A DNA stretch of 64,000 bases, taken from the NCBI GenBank assembly GCA_033063855.1, contig CP093831.1, positions 25,668,001 to 25,732,000 of the forward strand. The letters are read 5' to 3'. The notes under the pieces were generated by a model. It saw only the letters and a list, made by a program, of their open reading frames with translations. It made no database searches and had not been told where the DNA came from. Within the stretch, counting starts at the first letter, position 1. Every line of letters begins with the position of its first letter. Below, in pieces: positions 21,074-30,741 of the stretch. This DNA comes from Smittia aterrima (lineage: Eukaryota > Arthropoda > Insecta > Diptera > Chironomidae). The translations under genes and the position numbers were made by a program.

Positions 21074-22390
21074 TTAATTGTCGAAGCCAACAATTTTGCT
21101 CATTTCCTTTAGTGCCTTTTGGTCGACTCTCAACTCTTCGAACTTTCTTTTCGTTGTTGCTAAAGCTTTAATCATTTCTCGACTAGTTGAGAAGAAACTG
21201 AATCTTGTAACGTTTGGCATTGACTTTAGTAAAAATTTCAAGCCAGCGCCGCAAATTGAATCTTCCAATTTTAGTTCAGTGATCGACAAAGATATTTTGT
21301 TCGAATCATCAAAATTCGCTTCGTTCTCTGACAAAGCCGGAAAATATTTTAAACCGAGAATCTTAAGTTTTGGCATTCCCATGATAACATTGAATTCTTC
21401 AACAAATTGTGCATCGAGTCGAATTGGCGGAGGTGGTCCATCAACTATCGGGTTCATTATACGATCGACTTGGCAGGTGATCTTCAATTCAGGTTTTCTG
21501 CGATTTCTTATTTCCATCCATCCAATCAATTCCGCATCGATTGTTAATTCTTCGAGTTGATCGCTTTGTGTTTGAAGAAATTCCCGAAAGTTCCTTCGAA
21601 CTGTTTCATTATGCTCAAAAGAAAATTGTGTATTAACGTCGTCATAAGATTTCTTGCTATCCATCGTAAAACTCTTGAGTTTGAATCGAAATAAATTGCA
21701 AGCTTTGTGGATGAATATTTGATGAACGTTTACTGATGAAAGTTTAAGACTTTTCAAGTTATAAAAGTTTGTGAGCATTCTCCCTGACGAAATCGTGTCG
21801 CGTCGATAATGAAATCCCCAGAATTTATATTTTAATTCAAGTGTCTCGACAGAAACAGAATTCATCAGAAATTTAACAAAATTTCCATTATAGATTCCTT
21901 GATTTCGAATAAGTTCCAATTTTTTTAGCTTAGGAAATTTTAAAGTTTCGTTTGACGATAAACTTGGGGAACTCCATTGAAACATAAATTGTTCCAGAGA
22001 AAGACTTTCTACTGTTGCTTGGATTGATGAGACAAATCTTTCTTCGGCGTTATTTTCAAAGTAACCTTTAACGATTTTAACATCTTTCCAGCAGCAATCA
22101 CTTTGTATGAAGTTTAATTCTTGTTTGGTAACAGACCCATACGTTCGTTCTATTTCAATACTCTTATATTGCCTCGAGCTATTCTTCAACAAATCGTAAT
22201 CTTTCCGACTCAGCTTACGTTTGGAATTAAAAACAATTTTAATTTTCTTCATTAGAACTTTCGACGAAGCGACAAAGTTGTAATAACTTGGACTGACTTC
22301 TGATAATTTGATTAAGTCTTTGCCGTTTAAGTGATGAAAGATCATCTCAGGAATGTCGAGAAAACGTGAGAAGTATTCCAAAGGACTCAT
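21074..22390 (-). CDS. F-box and LRR protein (438 aa), array member 2, N-terminally shortened
   Basis: Close paralogue of 18833-20269 with the same F-box (FLDIPEMIFHHLNGKDLIKL) and LRR tail. The ancestral start codon and leader (MEKITATVEMNKK...) are still present at about 22488, but a deletion of the region coding NSESKK and nearby bases shifts the frame, and that frame ends after about 30 codons. The remaining frame can start at the ATG before SPLEYFSRF (complement of 22388-22390), which leaves the whole F-box and LRR region intact. It may be translated from this internal ATG, or it may be an early pseudogene. The intact tRNA-Asp copy 2 lies about 390 bp upstream. Confidence 0.7.
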   Translation of the reverse strand: MSPLEYFSRFLDIPEMIFHHLNGKDLIKLSEVSPSYYNFVASSKVLMKKIKIVFNSKRKLSRKDYDLLKNSSRQYKSIEIERTYGSVTKQELNFIQSDCCWKDVKIVKGYFENNAEERFVSSIQATVESLSLEQFMFQWSSPSLSSNETLKFPKLKKLELIRNQGIYNGNFVKFLMNSVSVETLELKYKFWGFHYRRDTISSGRMLTNFYNLKSLKLSSVNVHQIFIHKACNLFRFKLKSFTMDSKKSYDDVNTQFSFEHNETVRRNFREFLQTQSDQLEELTIDAELIGWMEIRNRRKPELKITCQVDRIMNPIVDGPPPPIRLDAQFVEEFNVIMGMPKLKILGLKYFPALSENEANFDDSNKISLSITELKLEDSICGAGLKFLLKSMPNVTRFSFFSTSREMIKALATTKRKFEELRVDQKALKEMSKIVGFDN

Positions 22391-22778
22391 CTCACTCAAC
22401 TCTGATAATTTGATGATTTCTTTTTCTTGTCATTTTCCTGCTTCAAAGGTTTTTTGTTCATTTCAACCGTTGCTGTGATTTTCTCCATTTCAATATTTAT
22501 CTAAAAAAGAATTCGAAAATCAATTAATCTTTAAACTCAAAAAGCTGATAATGTGCGACTTACCTTTACGAATGTTTAGAGGGAACTGAAAAAAAAATCG
22601 TTAAAAAGGTTATTTCTTATTTTACCTGAATCCTAGTTGAAGGAAAGTGCAGCTTCTGAGAAGCTGTTCTCGACGTTTCCAGGAATCTTAAGCTTCGTGA
22701 CGTATCCAAGAGAAAAGAAATAAAATTCTTTTAAAATTATTTTGAGCTAACGGTCAAGCTCACACAATCAAAAATCTA

Positions 22779-22850
22779 TCTTCGTTAGTATAGTGGTGAG
22801 TATCTCCGCCTGTCACGTGGAAGACCCGGGTTCGATTCCCGGACGGAGAG
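22779..22850 (+). tRNA. tRNA-Asp (GTC), copy 2
   Basis: Identical 72-nt cloverleaf to copy 1 with anticodon GTC, the same conserved 5' flank and a T-run after it. It is placed upstream of F-box member 2 in the opposite direction. Confidence 0.95.
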
Positions 22851-23489
22851 ATTTATTTTTGCATTTTTTTTTCGTTTTCAAATGGAAAATGATTTTCGTT
22901 TTATTTTAATGAAATTCGAATTGTGAATCTGATTTCTTTATTATAGAGAATGTTAAAAGGAAAAAATATTTAGAGGTAAAGCAAATCTCGAAAGAAAGAA
23001 AATTCGTTGAAAGCTGCCGAACTTGTTTAAATTTTTTGATAAGATTCCATGAAAACGTCTGAACGTTAAATTTTATTAATTTTATTTTTTTAAACAAATG
23101 GACATTGAATTGAGTATCGAATCAATAGCGAATCTTGGATAGGTGTGCTATGTAGAGGAGATGTTTCGTTTGAAGTTTGAAGTCTGACTATGCTCATCAA
23201 CTGAAAAGCTCGTGTCGTTTCTTGTTTCCATTTCCTTAATCAATTCGTTGCTGAGCGCTGACTTTCAATAGAATTCAGTCAAAAAAATGAGTTTCGATCG
23301 GCAAAATTATCTTTTCCTTGATGTTCCAGGTAATCATTGTCTCGATCAATTCTTTTGTCATTCTGAGAGCTTTCTCGTTCGGTAATTGTTTGTTGGCAAG
23401 ATTGAAGATCTTTACTCTTGGTTTGATATCAAACCCTCGAACCATAACTGGCATCAGCTCTTAGAAACGAAAAGTCTTCTTTCATTTTC

Positions 23490-24062
23490 GCGTTAAGTTT
23501 CACTGTGCGCTTTGGCATTTTCAATTTGACAAAAATTAAGAAAAGGTAACAACAAATGACTAAGTTTCAAAAAGTTTTTATTATTTGTCCTCTCGAATTT
23601 GAATTTTTTTAGCGTCGCCAAAGTTTTGATTAGGGAAAATAGACGATAATTTTCTTTTTGTTGGTGAAATTTTGGGGACACCGGGGAGGACACGGTCAGC
23701 CTCTAAATTAGAGGTAAAGCAAATCTCGAATGAAAGAAAATTTCCAAATCTTGAGTTCGAATCCTTAGAATATTCAAATTATTAATATTTAGCTCAAAAA
23801 CTCTACCAACAATTTTTTTAAGATGAGAAGCTTTAATTTTCTCTTAGACTACGATGTTGAGCTTTTCTATATTTTTTTCTTATTAAAAACAAATCATGTT
23901 TATTCACTTGCTTTTAATCAATTAAAAACGACAGCAAGAAGATTCTTTTACTTTCAGTGATTGATGAAGAAACCTCATTTGGACATAAAATTCTGGACGT
24001 GAAAACTCTTTAGCTTTGAAATTGCCATAATTACGTTGAATGTTTTAAGATGACCATTTGAA
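23490..24062 (-). pseudogene. Fragments of decayed F-box-LRR genes
   Basis: At 23941-24035 on the minus strand, FNVIMAISKLKSFHVQNF followed after a frameshift by EVSSSITESK matches the family's FNVIMGMPKLKILGLKYF...KISSSITELK. Around 23570-23640, SLIKTLATLKKFKFE resembles the C-terminal MIKALATTKRKFEEL. A B-box repeat (B box 23754-23764) lies between them. These are relics of at least one further array member. The first match is convincing and the second is weaker. Bases 23280-23470 also hold an open minus-strand stretch (PRVKIFNLANKQLPNEKALR) that was not recognised. Confidence 0.55.
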
Positions 24063-24432
24063 TACAACAATGGAAATATTTAAAACAATAAAATAAATAA
24101 AAAACGCAATATCCAATTTGCTATGTATCAAAAGTTATTATCCTTCTCATTACAGCTCCATTTAAATAAAAGTTCTCTTATCAAACCTACATTAGCACTC
24201 AAAAACTAGGCGCCACATTGACTAATGAATTTTTCTCTCAATTTGCAACCTTACAGGTTGCTTCGTCTTTTAAATATATTCGTGTTTTTTTCTCATTCTC
24301 GCTTGTCGAAAGAAAATTGTATAAAATGATCTCAAACGTTGGCAGCTCAGTTTAGTCTACAACTCGGATTGGTTCTAGATAGAACAAATTCGCTAAAAGA
24401 ATTTTTCAGTTTAATTTAAAGTTGTTTCAAGA
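24063..24432. other. Intergenic, promoter side of EGF-like gene
   Basis: No gene seen. A possible TATA-like motif (TATAAAA, about 24310-24316), followed by CAGTTTAGTC near 24350, suits a start of transcription about 85 bp before the ATG. This is inferred only. Confidence 0.35.
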
Positions 24433-26774
24433 ATGATAAAGGTTGGTGATGTTTTAAAAGTGAAGCATTTAATTAGAAACAAAGTCAAAATGATTTTAAT
24501 ATTCAAAGTCATGAAGCAAACAAAAAAACATTTAGAGAAAATTTTATTTCTCTGAAGTGATCAAACTCGTTTCATCTTAGGTTTTTGCTGTTGCCTTGTT
24601 ATCTCTGCAAAGTGTGTTGATCGTCTCAGGACAGGGATGCTCGCGAAATCCTTGCGGATCGAATGCGCTTTGTCAAGAAACTTTGGGTGGTCGACCAGTT
24701 TGTTCTTGTCCACCTGGTTACAGTGGAAATCCTCTGAGCTACTGCCGTAAAGGAGAATGTTCCGATCACATTGAATGTCGATTTGATCAAGCTTGTCAAA
24801 ATGGAAATTGCGTCAATCCTTGCATCGGACAGTGTGGAACCAATGCCAACTGTGAAGTCAAAAACCATGTCGCTGTTTGTTCTTGCCCAGCAAGATACGG
24901 AGGAGACCCATTCAGTTTTTGTCGCTTAATGGATCCTGGTAAGTTATTCAAATATAAAAGAATTCCCAAACGATGATGCAATCTGTAATTAATTTCTAAA
25001 ATCCGGCTTTGGATCGAGTTTATTACCTTCTATTGTTCTCATTGTGTTTTGAGGTTTCTGTGTCGCTGGTCGACGCCAACGCAACTTACAAATGAATGTC
25101 AGAGACATCACCACGCATTGCTCTTGATCTTGAAATTGTTATTTTTTCCGCATTGGAAAATTAGAGTTTTCTTTGTTAAAGAATTGTCAAAGCCTAATAC
25201 TGCAAAAACATTTCAAGACTTATTGGAATGTGCCCACACCACGCAGAATTCACCTTGACGAGAATCATTACTTTATTCGTCGATAAGTGTGAACCTGAGC
25301 GATTTGCGAACGCGGAAGGTTTTCAGTGATTTCTTTACAGTATTTTTCTGTATGTTCCTCAGCGTTGGCTGATAATTCGCTCAGTGAATTTATTTAAAAC
25401 ATTACACGTGATTCAAGTCATTTAAAATAGTTTGGCCTTGACGAGCTGTTTGACTCCGAAACGTTTAGATTTTTCGATGATACAATACCTTAAATGGAAA
25501 GTGATTAACGATTTTCTGATGCATCATTGGAACGGTGTGGGAACTTAAATTCATGACGCTCAATGACGCGTTTACATTGAATATTTCTTTTGATTTAGAG
25601 GAACTCTGTCGTCCAAGCCCTTGCGGATCCAACACGAAATGTGAAGTATTAAATGGTCAACCTCAGTGCTCGTGCTTGCCTTCTTATACGGGATCACCAC
25701 TCTCTGGATGTCGGTAAGTTTCTCTTTGAAAAGACAAATCGAACAAGACTTGAATATTTATTCTATCCAAAGTCATGAGTGTGAGAGTGATGGCGAATGT
25801 GGATCGCAAGAATATTGTAATAACTGGAAGTGCGAGAAAGCTTGTTCTCAATGTGGAAAAGGAGCATCATGCACTCGAGTGTCTAATCACAGAGCCGTTT
25901 GTGAATGTCCTAAAGGTTAGTTAACTTTTCTAAAAATATTTTTATAAAGTTTATTCAAACTAAATTATCATCAAAAGGTTATATTGGATCTCCTCTGGGA
26001 GAGTGTCGGTGAGTTTTCCTTTGAAATAGACTTTGCAAATCGAATAACACTTTTAAATTTTATTAAATCGAAAGACCTGAATGCTACGGTGATGTTGATT
26101 GCCCGGGATCAAGACCGGCTTGCTATTATGGCATCTGTAAGAACCCATGCGACGGAGCTTGTGGCACCGGAGCCGATTGTAATCTTCGTGGATTAACTCC
26201 AATTTGCTCTTGTCCAAGAGATATGACTGGTGATCCTTTCATCAGTTGCAGAAAATTTGTACCTGAAGACCTCTGCCGACCAAATCCTTGTGGAACAAAC
26301 GGTAAGCTCATTCAAATCATCAAAATAACTCGAAGAAGACTTCAATATTTGTTGAATTCGCAGCTATTTGCACACCAGGATTTGACAGAACTCAACGAGA
26401 ACGACCAGTGTGCACATGCCCAGCTGGTTATACTGGAAATGCGTAATGATTCTCTGATTCAATGAAGAACAAATTTCAAATGATTTTATAATTTCAGATT
26501 AAGTTCATGCGTTCGCGGCGAATGTCAGAGTAATCACGAATGTGGCGATCACAGAGCTTGCATCAACTATTCCTGTGTCGATCCCTGCATAGGTAAATGC
26601 GGCAGCAATGCTATTTGCCAACCGAAAAACCATCTCGCTGTCTGCACTTGCCCTAATGGACTTTCCGGTGATGCTTTGATATCTTGCCGACAATCAAAAA
26701 GTTATCCTGTTGCTCGTTATTATCGATCACTTGATAAGCAGGAGTCTGTCGCCAGCAATGCCACTGTCGTTTAA
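24433..26774 (+). CDS. Secreted EGF-like / dumpy-type repeat protein (412 aa)
   Basis: Eight exons joined in phase: 24433-24441, 24581-24938, 25599-25713, 25773-25915, 25978-26008, 26075-26301, 26364-26442 and 26498-26774 (413 codons). The first exon codes only MIK. With exon 2 it gives a signal peptide MIKVFAVALLSLQSVLIVSG, then Cys-rich modules of the type CSRNPCGSNALCQ...PVCSCPPGYSGNPLSYCR, GECSDHIECRFDQACQNGNC and CGTNANCEVKNHVAVCSCP. These repeat about four times, alternating EGF and DPY-like modules as in the extracellular matrix protein Dumpy. The protein is far smaller than Dumpy and has no membrane segment or zona pellucida domain, so a secreted matrix or cuticle-associated role is likely. 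It lies on the opposite strand inside the F-box array. Most introns fall in or between modules, consistent with module duplication. Confidence 0.85.
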
Positions 26775-27066
26775 TTCTTTTCTCTTTTAAATCACAAACT
26801 TCTTTGTTTCGTCACTCGAAGAAAAACAATCAATTAACGTTTGATTTTCCAATATTTCTGACAATAATTAACAGCAAATTAAAGAATTTCTCAAAATAAA
26901 AGACAGAGAGTTACATTTCATTAATGATTCCATTTATTCTGTGTGTTCCTTAATGACTTTCTCCAAGTTGGAGACTCCAACTATTCTTCAACAAACGCCA
27001 GAAAAAGTATACGACAAGTTTGAGAATAAATTTCATTTTCTTTATTAAATCTTTTTAACTTTCATT

Positions 27067-28548
27067 TTATTTTCTGGCACTCGCAATAAATCGGCGGTTA
27101 AATGGAGAAATTGCAAACATTCTTATTTCCTTCAGTGACTTTTTTTTGACTCTCAACACTTCGAACTTTCTTTCCGTTGTTGCCAAAGCTTGAATCATTT
27201 CTCGATTAATAGAGAACAAGGTGGATCTTTTAACGTTTGGCATTGACTTTAGTAAAAATTTCAAGCCAGCGCCGCAAATTGAATCTTCCAATTTTAGTTC
27301 AGTGATCGATGAAGATATTTTGTTCGAATCATCAAAATTCGCTTTGTTCTCTTCAAAAGCTGGAAAACTTTTCAATCCGAGAAGTTTGAGTTTCGGCATA
27401 CTCATGATCACGTTGAATTCATCAACAAATTGTGCATCGAGTCGAATTGGCGGAGGTGGTCCATCAACTATCGGGTTCATTCGACGATCGACTTGGCAGG
27501 TGATCTTCAATTCAGGTTTTCTGCGATTTCTTATTTCCATCCATCCAATTAATTCCGCATCTATCGTTAATTCTTCCAGTTGATCGCTTTGTGTTTGAAG
27601 AAATTCCCGAAAGTTCCTTCGAACTGTTTCATTATGCTCAAAAGAAAATTGTGCATTGACGTCGTCCCTAGATTTCTTGCTGTCCATCGTAAAACTCTTG
27701 AGTTTGAATCGAAATGCATTGCAAGCTTCGTTCATGAATATTTGATGAACATTTACTGATGAAAGTTTAAGACTTTTCAAGTTATAAAAGTTTGTGAGCA
27801 TTTCCACTGACGAAGTTGTGTCGCATAAATGATCAAATCCTTTGAATTCATATTTTAATTCAAGTGTCTCGACAGAAACAGAATTCATCAGAAATTTAAC
27901 AAAAATTCCATTATTGATTCCATGATTTCGAATAAGTTCCAATTTTTTCAGCTTAGAAAACCTTATACATTCGATTAAAGCTTCGTCTGACGATAAAATT
28001 GACAAAAAATCACTTGAATCTCTCCATTGAAAAAAAAATCCTTTCAGAGAAAGACTTTCTACTGTTGCTTGGATTGATGCGTAAAATGTTGCTTCGGCGC
28101 TAAATCCAAAGTAAGCGTCGACGATTTTAACATCTTTCAAGTTCCAATTCCAATCAGTTCGTAGGAAGTTTATTTCTAGTTCGGTAAGAGGTTCATACAT
28201 TCGTTCTCGTATTTCAATGCTCTGATATTTTCTCGAGCTATACTTCAACAACTTGTAATCTTTCCAACTCAGCTCACGCTTGTAATTAAAAACAATTTTA
28301 GTTTTCTTCATTAGAATTTTCGATGATGCGATGAAGTTGTAATAACTTGGACTGACTTCAGAGATCATCATCAAATCTTTGCCGTTCAAGTGATGAAAGA
28401 TCATCTCAGGAATGTCGAGAAAACGTGAGAAGTATTCCAAAGGATTCATATCAGTGATTTCCTTCTTAGACTCAGAGTTTGTTTTCTTGTCTATTTTCTG
28501 CTTCAAATGATTTTTGTTTATTTCAACTGTTGCTGTGATTTTCTCCAT
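27067..28548 (-). CDS. F-box and LRR protein (493 aa), array member 3
   Basis: Same plan as member 1: leader MEKITATVEINKNHLKQK, F-box at about residues 38-85 (FLDIPEMIFHHLNGKDLMMI), LRR region with small insertions (e.g. SSDFLSILSSDEALIE). The central part (RNRRKPELKITCQVD, GPPPPIRLDAQFV) is almost unchanged from members 1 and 2, while the first third is more diverged. The C-terminus differs: a small frame change after LKEI lets the frame run ten codons into sequence that is 3' UTR in members 1 and 2, ending NRRFIASARK. A 5' UTR intron is conserved (GTAAGTCG near 28625). It is a putative SCF substrate adaptor by family. Confidence 0.8.
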   Translation of the reverse strand: MEKITATVEINKNHLKQKIDKKTNSESKKEITDMNPLEYFSRFLDIPEMIFHHLNGKDLMMISEVSPSYYNFIASSKILMKKTKIVFNYKRELSWKDYKLLKYSSRKYQSIEIRERMYEPLTELEINFLRTDWNWNLKDVKIVDAYFGFSAEATFYASIQATVESLSLKGFFFQWRDSSDFLSILSSDEALIECIRFSKLKKLELIRNHGINNGIFVKFLMNSVSVETLELKYEFKGFDHLCDTTSSVEMLTNFYNLKSLKLSSVNVHQIFMNEACNAFRFKLKSFTMDSKKSRDDVNAQFSFEHNETVRRNFREFLQTQSDQLEELTIDAELIGWMEIRNRRKPELKITCQVDRRMNPIVDGPPPPIRLDAQFVDEFNVIMSMPKLKLLGLKSFPAFEENKANFDDSNKISSSITELKLEDSICGAGLKFLLKSMPNVKRSTLFSINREMIQALATTERKFEVLRVKKKSLKEIRMFAISPFNRRFIASARK

Positions 28549-28788
28549 TTAAATATTTTTCTAAAAAGGAATTCGAATATCAATTAATCTTTAAATTCCA
28601 AAAGCTGATAATGTGCGACTTACCTTTACGAAAGTTTAGACTGAACTGAAAAAAATCGTTTAAAAGGTTATTTCTTATTTTACCTGAATCCAAATTGAAG
28701 GAAAGTCCAGCATCTGAGAAGTTGTTCTCGACGTCTCTATCGGAAAGCACAAGATGTAAATAAAATTCTTTTAAAATTATTCTGAGTT

Positions 28789-28833
28789 TACGGTCAAGTT
28801 CACACAATCATAAATTTACTTTTGTTAGTATAG
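28789..28833 (+). pseudogene. Truncated tRNA-Asp relic 2
   Basis: The conserved flank (acggtcaagttcacacaatc) and a mutated tRNA start (TTTTGTTAGTATAG) survive; the anticodon and T arms are gone. It occupies the position upstream of F-box member 3 equivalent to the intact tRNA upstream of member 2. Confidence 0.65.
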
Positions 28834-29106
28834 ACCTTTGTCACATTTTGCTTCAATGTGGTCTTCAAGAAGGTGCAGACTTTCATCTTCTTACATTTTA
28901 TTCGTGTATTTTCTAGAGCGAATGAGACTGAAAGTAATAAAATTTTACCTGAACTCTAGTTAGGGAAAAATCCGTCTTCATGATCTTTCCATCGGAAAAC
29001 CCAAGAGCTGAGTCAAGCGAACAAAAATCTTAACAAAACAAGTTACCATTATATAGAAAAAATTTATTTGCTATTTTTAAATATTTTCATGAAGTTTGAT
29101 ACTCGA

Positions 29107-30489
29107 TTAATTTTTCAACAAAACAGACATTTCCTTTGGGTCAACTTTATTCGATTGATGAACTCGCAATACGTCAAACTTTTTATTCATTGAGATCATA
29201 AGCTCAAAGGAGGCTTGATCGACTGAGAAGATGTCCAGATATTTCACATTCGGCAATAACTCTAACAAAAACTTTAAACTGATAGCGTCGAACGGAAATT
29301 TCACTGTCAGATCAGTGATCGACGAAGATGTTTCAAATGAAAGGCCAAAAATCAATCGATCAAAATCTCCAGGATAAAAATGAAGGCGATTCATTTCGAA
29401 AGTCTTTAGCTTTGGCATTTTCATAATCGCTCCGAATATTTCCGAAGAAGGATCGATCGAGATCTCCTCGAGATAATCGCTTTGTGACTTAAGAAAGTTC
29501 TGAAAGTTTATAAGAACATTTGCTTCAAAATATCTGATGAATCCAACAGACACTAAAGTGAAGCTCTTGAGCTTGAATTTAAAGTTACACCAAGAGTTTC
29601 CTTCTTGAAATATTCGATCCAAGTCAATCTCATAAAGTTTCAGTTTTGTCAGCTTATCAAAGTTCTCGAGCATTTGAATTGACCACGTGAAAGAGGATGG
29701 AGCAACATCAGCTTTTGAATTAATTTTTAACTCAAATTCCTCGACAGCAACGAAATTTGTCAAAATCGCAGCTAAAGTTCTACAATTATCAGCTTGATCA
29801 TCAGAAAGAAATTGCAAACGCTTTAACTTTGGAAATTTTAAAACTTTGAAAGTTGTTCTCGCCATCGAATTAGATCCGATTTCGATGTTATCGAGAGAAA
29901 GCTTTTCCACTGTTGATTCGATGGAAAAGAGAAATTTCCATGCGTCGAGTCCATTTTTGAAGAAAATGTTCATAACCTTCACTTCTTTCCACTCGAGAGA
30001 TTTCTTCATGACGAAGTCAAGCTCCTGAGAGCTCATGAGCCTTTGCTGTTCACTTGGAATTCCCCCTAAGCTCAGCCGATGTAAATCGACGCAGTGTAAG
30101 CATCTTCGGACTTCAATGTTTTGATACATTCTTGAACTATTCATCAGAAAATCAGAATCGTTCCGCATCCGATTGTACACAATTTTAATTTTCTTCATGA
30201 GAATTTTCGACGAAGCCGTGAAGTTATGCCAACTTTGACAGACCTCGGAAATCTCAACTAAATTTCTGACATTTAAGTGTTGAAGTATCATCTCAGGAAT
30301 GTCGAGAAAACGTGAAAAGTAAACCAAAGGGTCCAAGTAATTCAATGGACGCTCAGACAATTTAATGATTTTCTTCTCAGGTTCTTCATTTGGAATTTCT
30401 GTTGCTTCTGATTTTATTTTCTCCGGAATGGAATTATTTCGCTTCAAAGATTCTTTCTTGGTTTCGATCGATGCTTTGCTTTCCTCCAT
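29107..30489 (-). CDS. F-box and LRR protein (460 aa), array member 4, divergent
   Basis: Single-exon member of the same family but clearly more distant. Leader with MEESKASIETKKESLKR, F-box at about 55-100 (FLDIPEMILQHLNVRNLVEISEVCQSWHNF), a unique insert (RRCLHCVDLHRLSLGGIPSE), then LRRs ending PNVKYLDIFSVDQASF. It lacks the RNRRKPELKI/GPPPPIRLDAQ segment of members 1-3. The decayed fragment at 18276-18653 is closest to this member. Role inferred as SCF adaptor; the target is unknown. Confidence 0.8.
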   Translation of the reverse strand: MEESKASIETKKESLKRNNSIPEKIKSEATEIPNEEPEKKIIKLSERPLNYLDPLVYFSRFLDIPEMILQHLNVRNLVEISEVCQSWHNFTASSKILMKKIKIVYNRMRNDSDFLMNSSRMYQNIEVRRCLHCVDLHRLSLGGIPSEQQRLMSSQELDFVMKKSLEWKEVKVMNIFFKNGLDAWKFLFSIESTVEKLSLDNIEIGSNSMARTTFKVLKFPKLKRLQFLSDDQADNCRTLAAILTNFVAVEEFELKINSKADVAPSSFTWSIQMLENFDKLTKLKLYEIDLDRIFQEGNSWCNFKFKLKSFTLVSVGFIRYFEANVLINFQNFLKSQSDYLEEISIDPSSEIFGAIMKMPKLKTFEMNRLHFYPGDFDRLIFGLSFETSSSITDLTVKFPFDAISLKFLLELLPNVKYLDIFSVDQASFELMISMNKKFDVLRVHQSNKVDPKEMSVLLKN

Positions 30490-30741
30490 TTTGATCTTTA
30501 TTTGAAAAAAGAAAATAAATCTTTAAATTCCTGAAAATGAAAATGCGAGCGACTGTTACCTTTTCGATTGTTGAAAACTAAATGAGTCAGACGAAGAAAA
30601 AAAATGTCCGTTTATTGCCTTAAACTGTTTTCTTATTAGATGTCAAATCCACTTGGAAACTACAAAAAATAAATGACAAGTTTGTGATTTACGATTGAAA
30701 ATAAATTTTATTTTTCTTTATTCTCAATTTTTTTTTTAATT

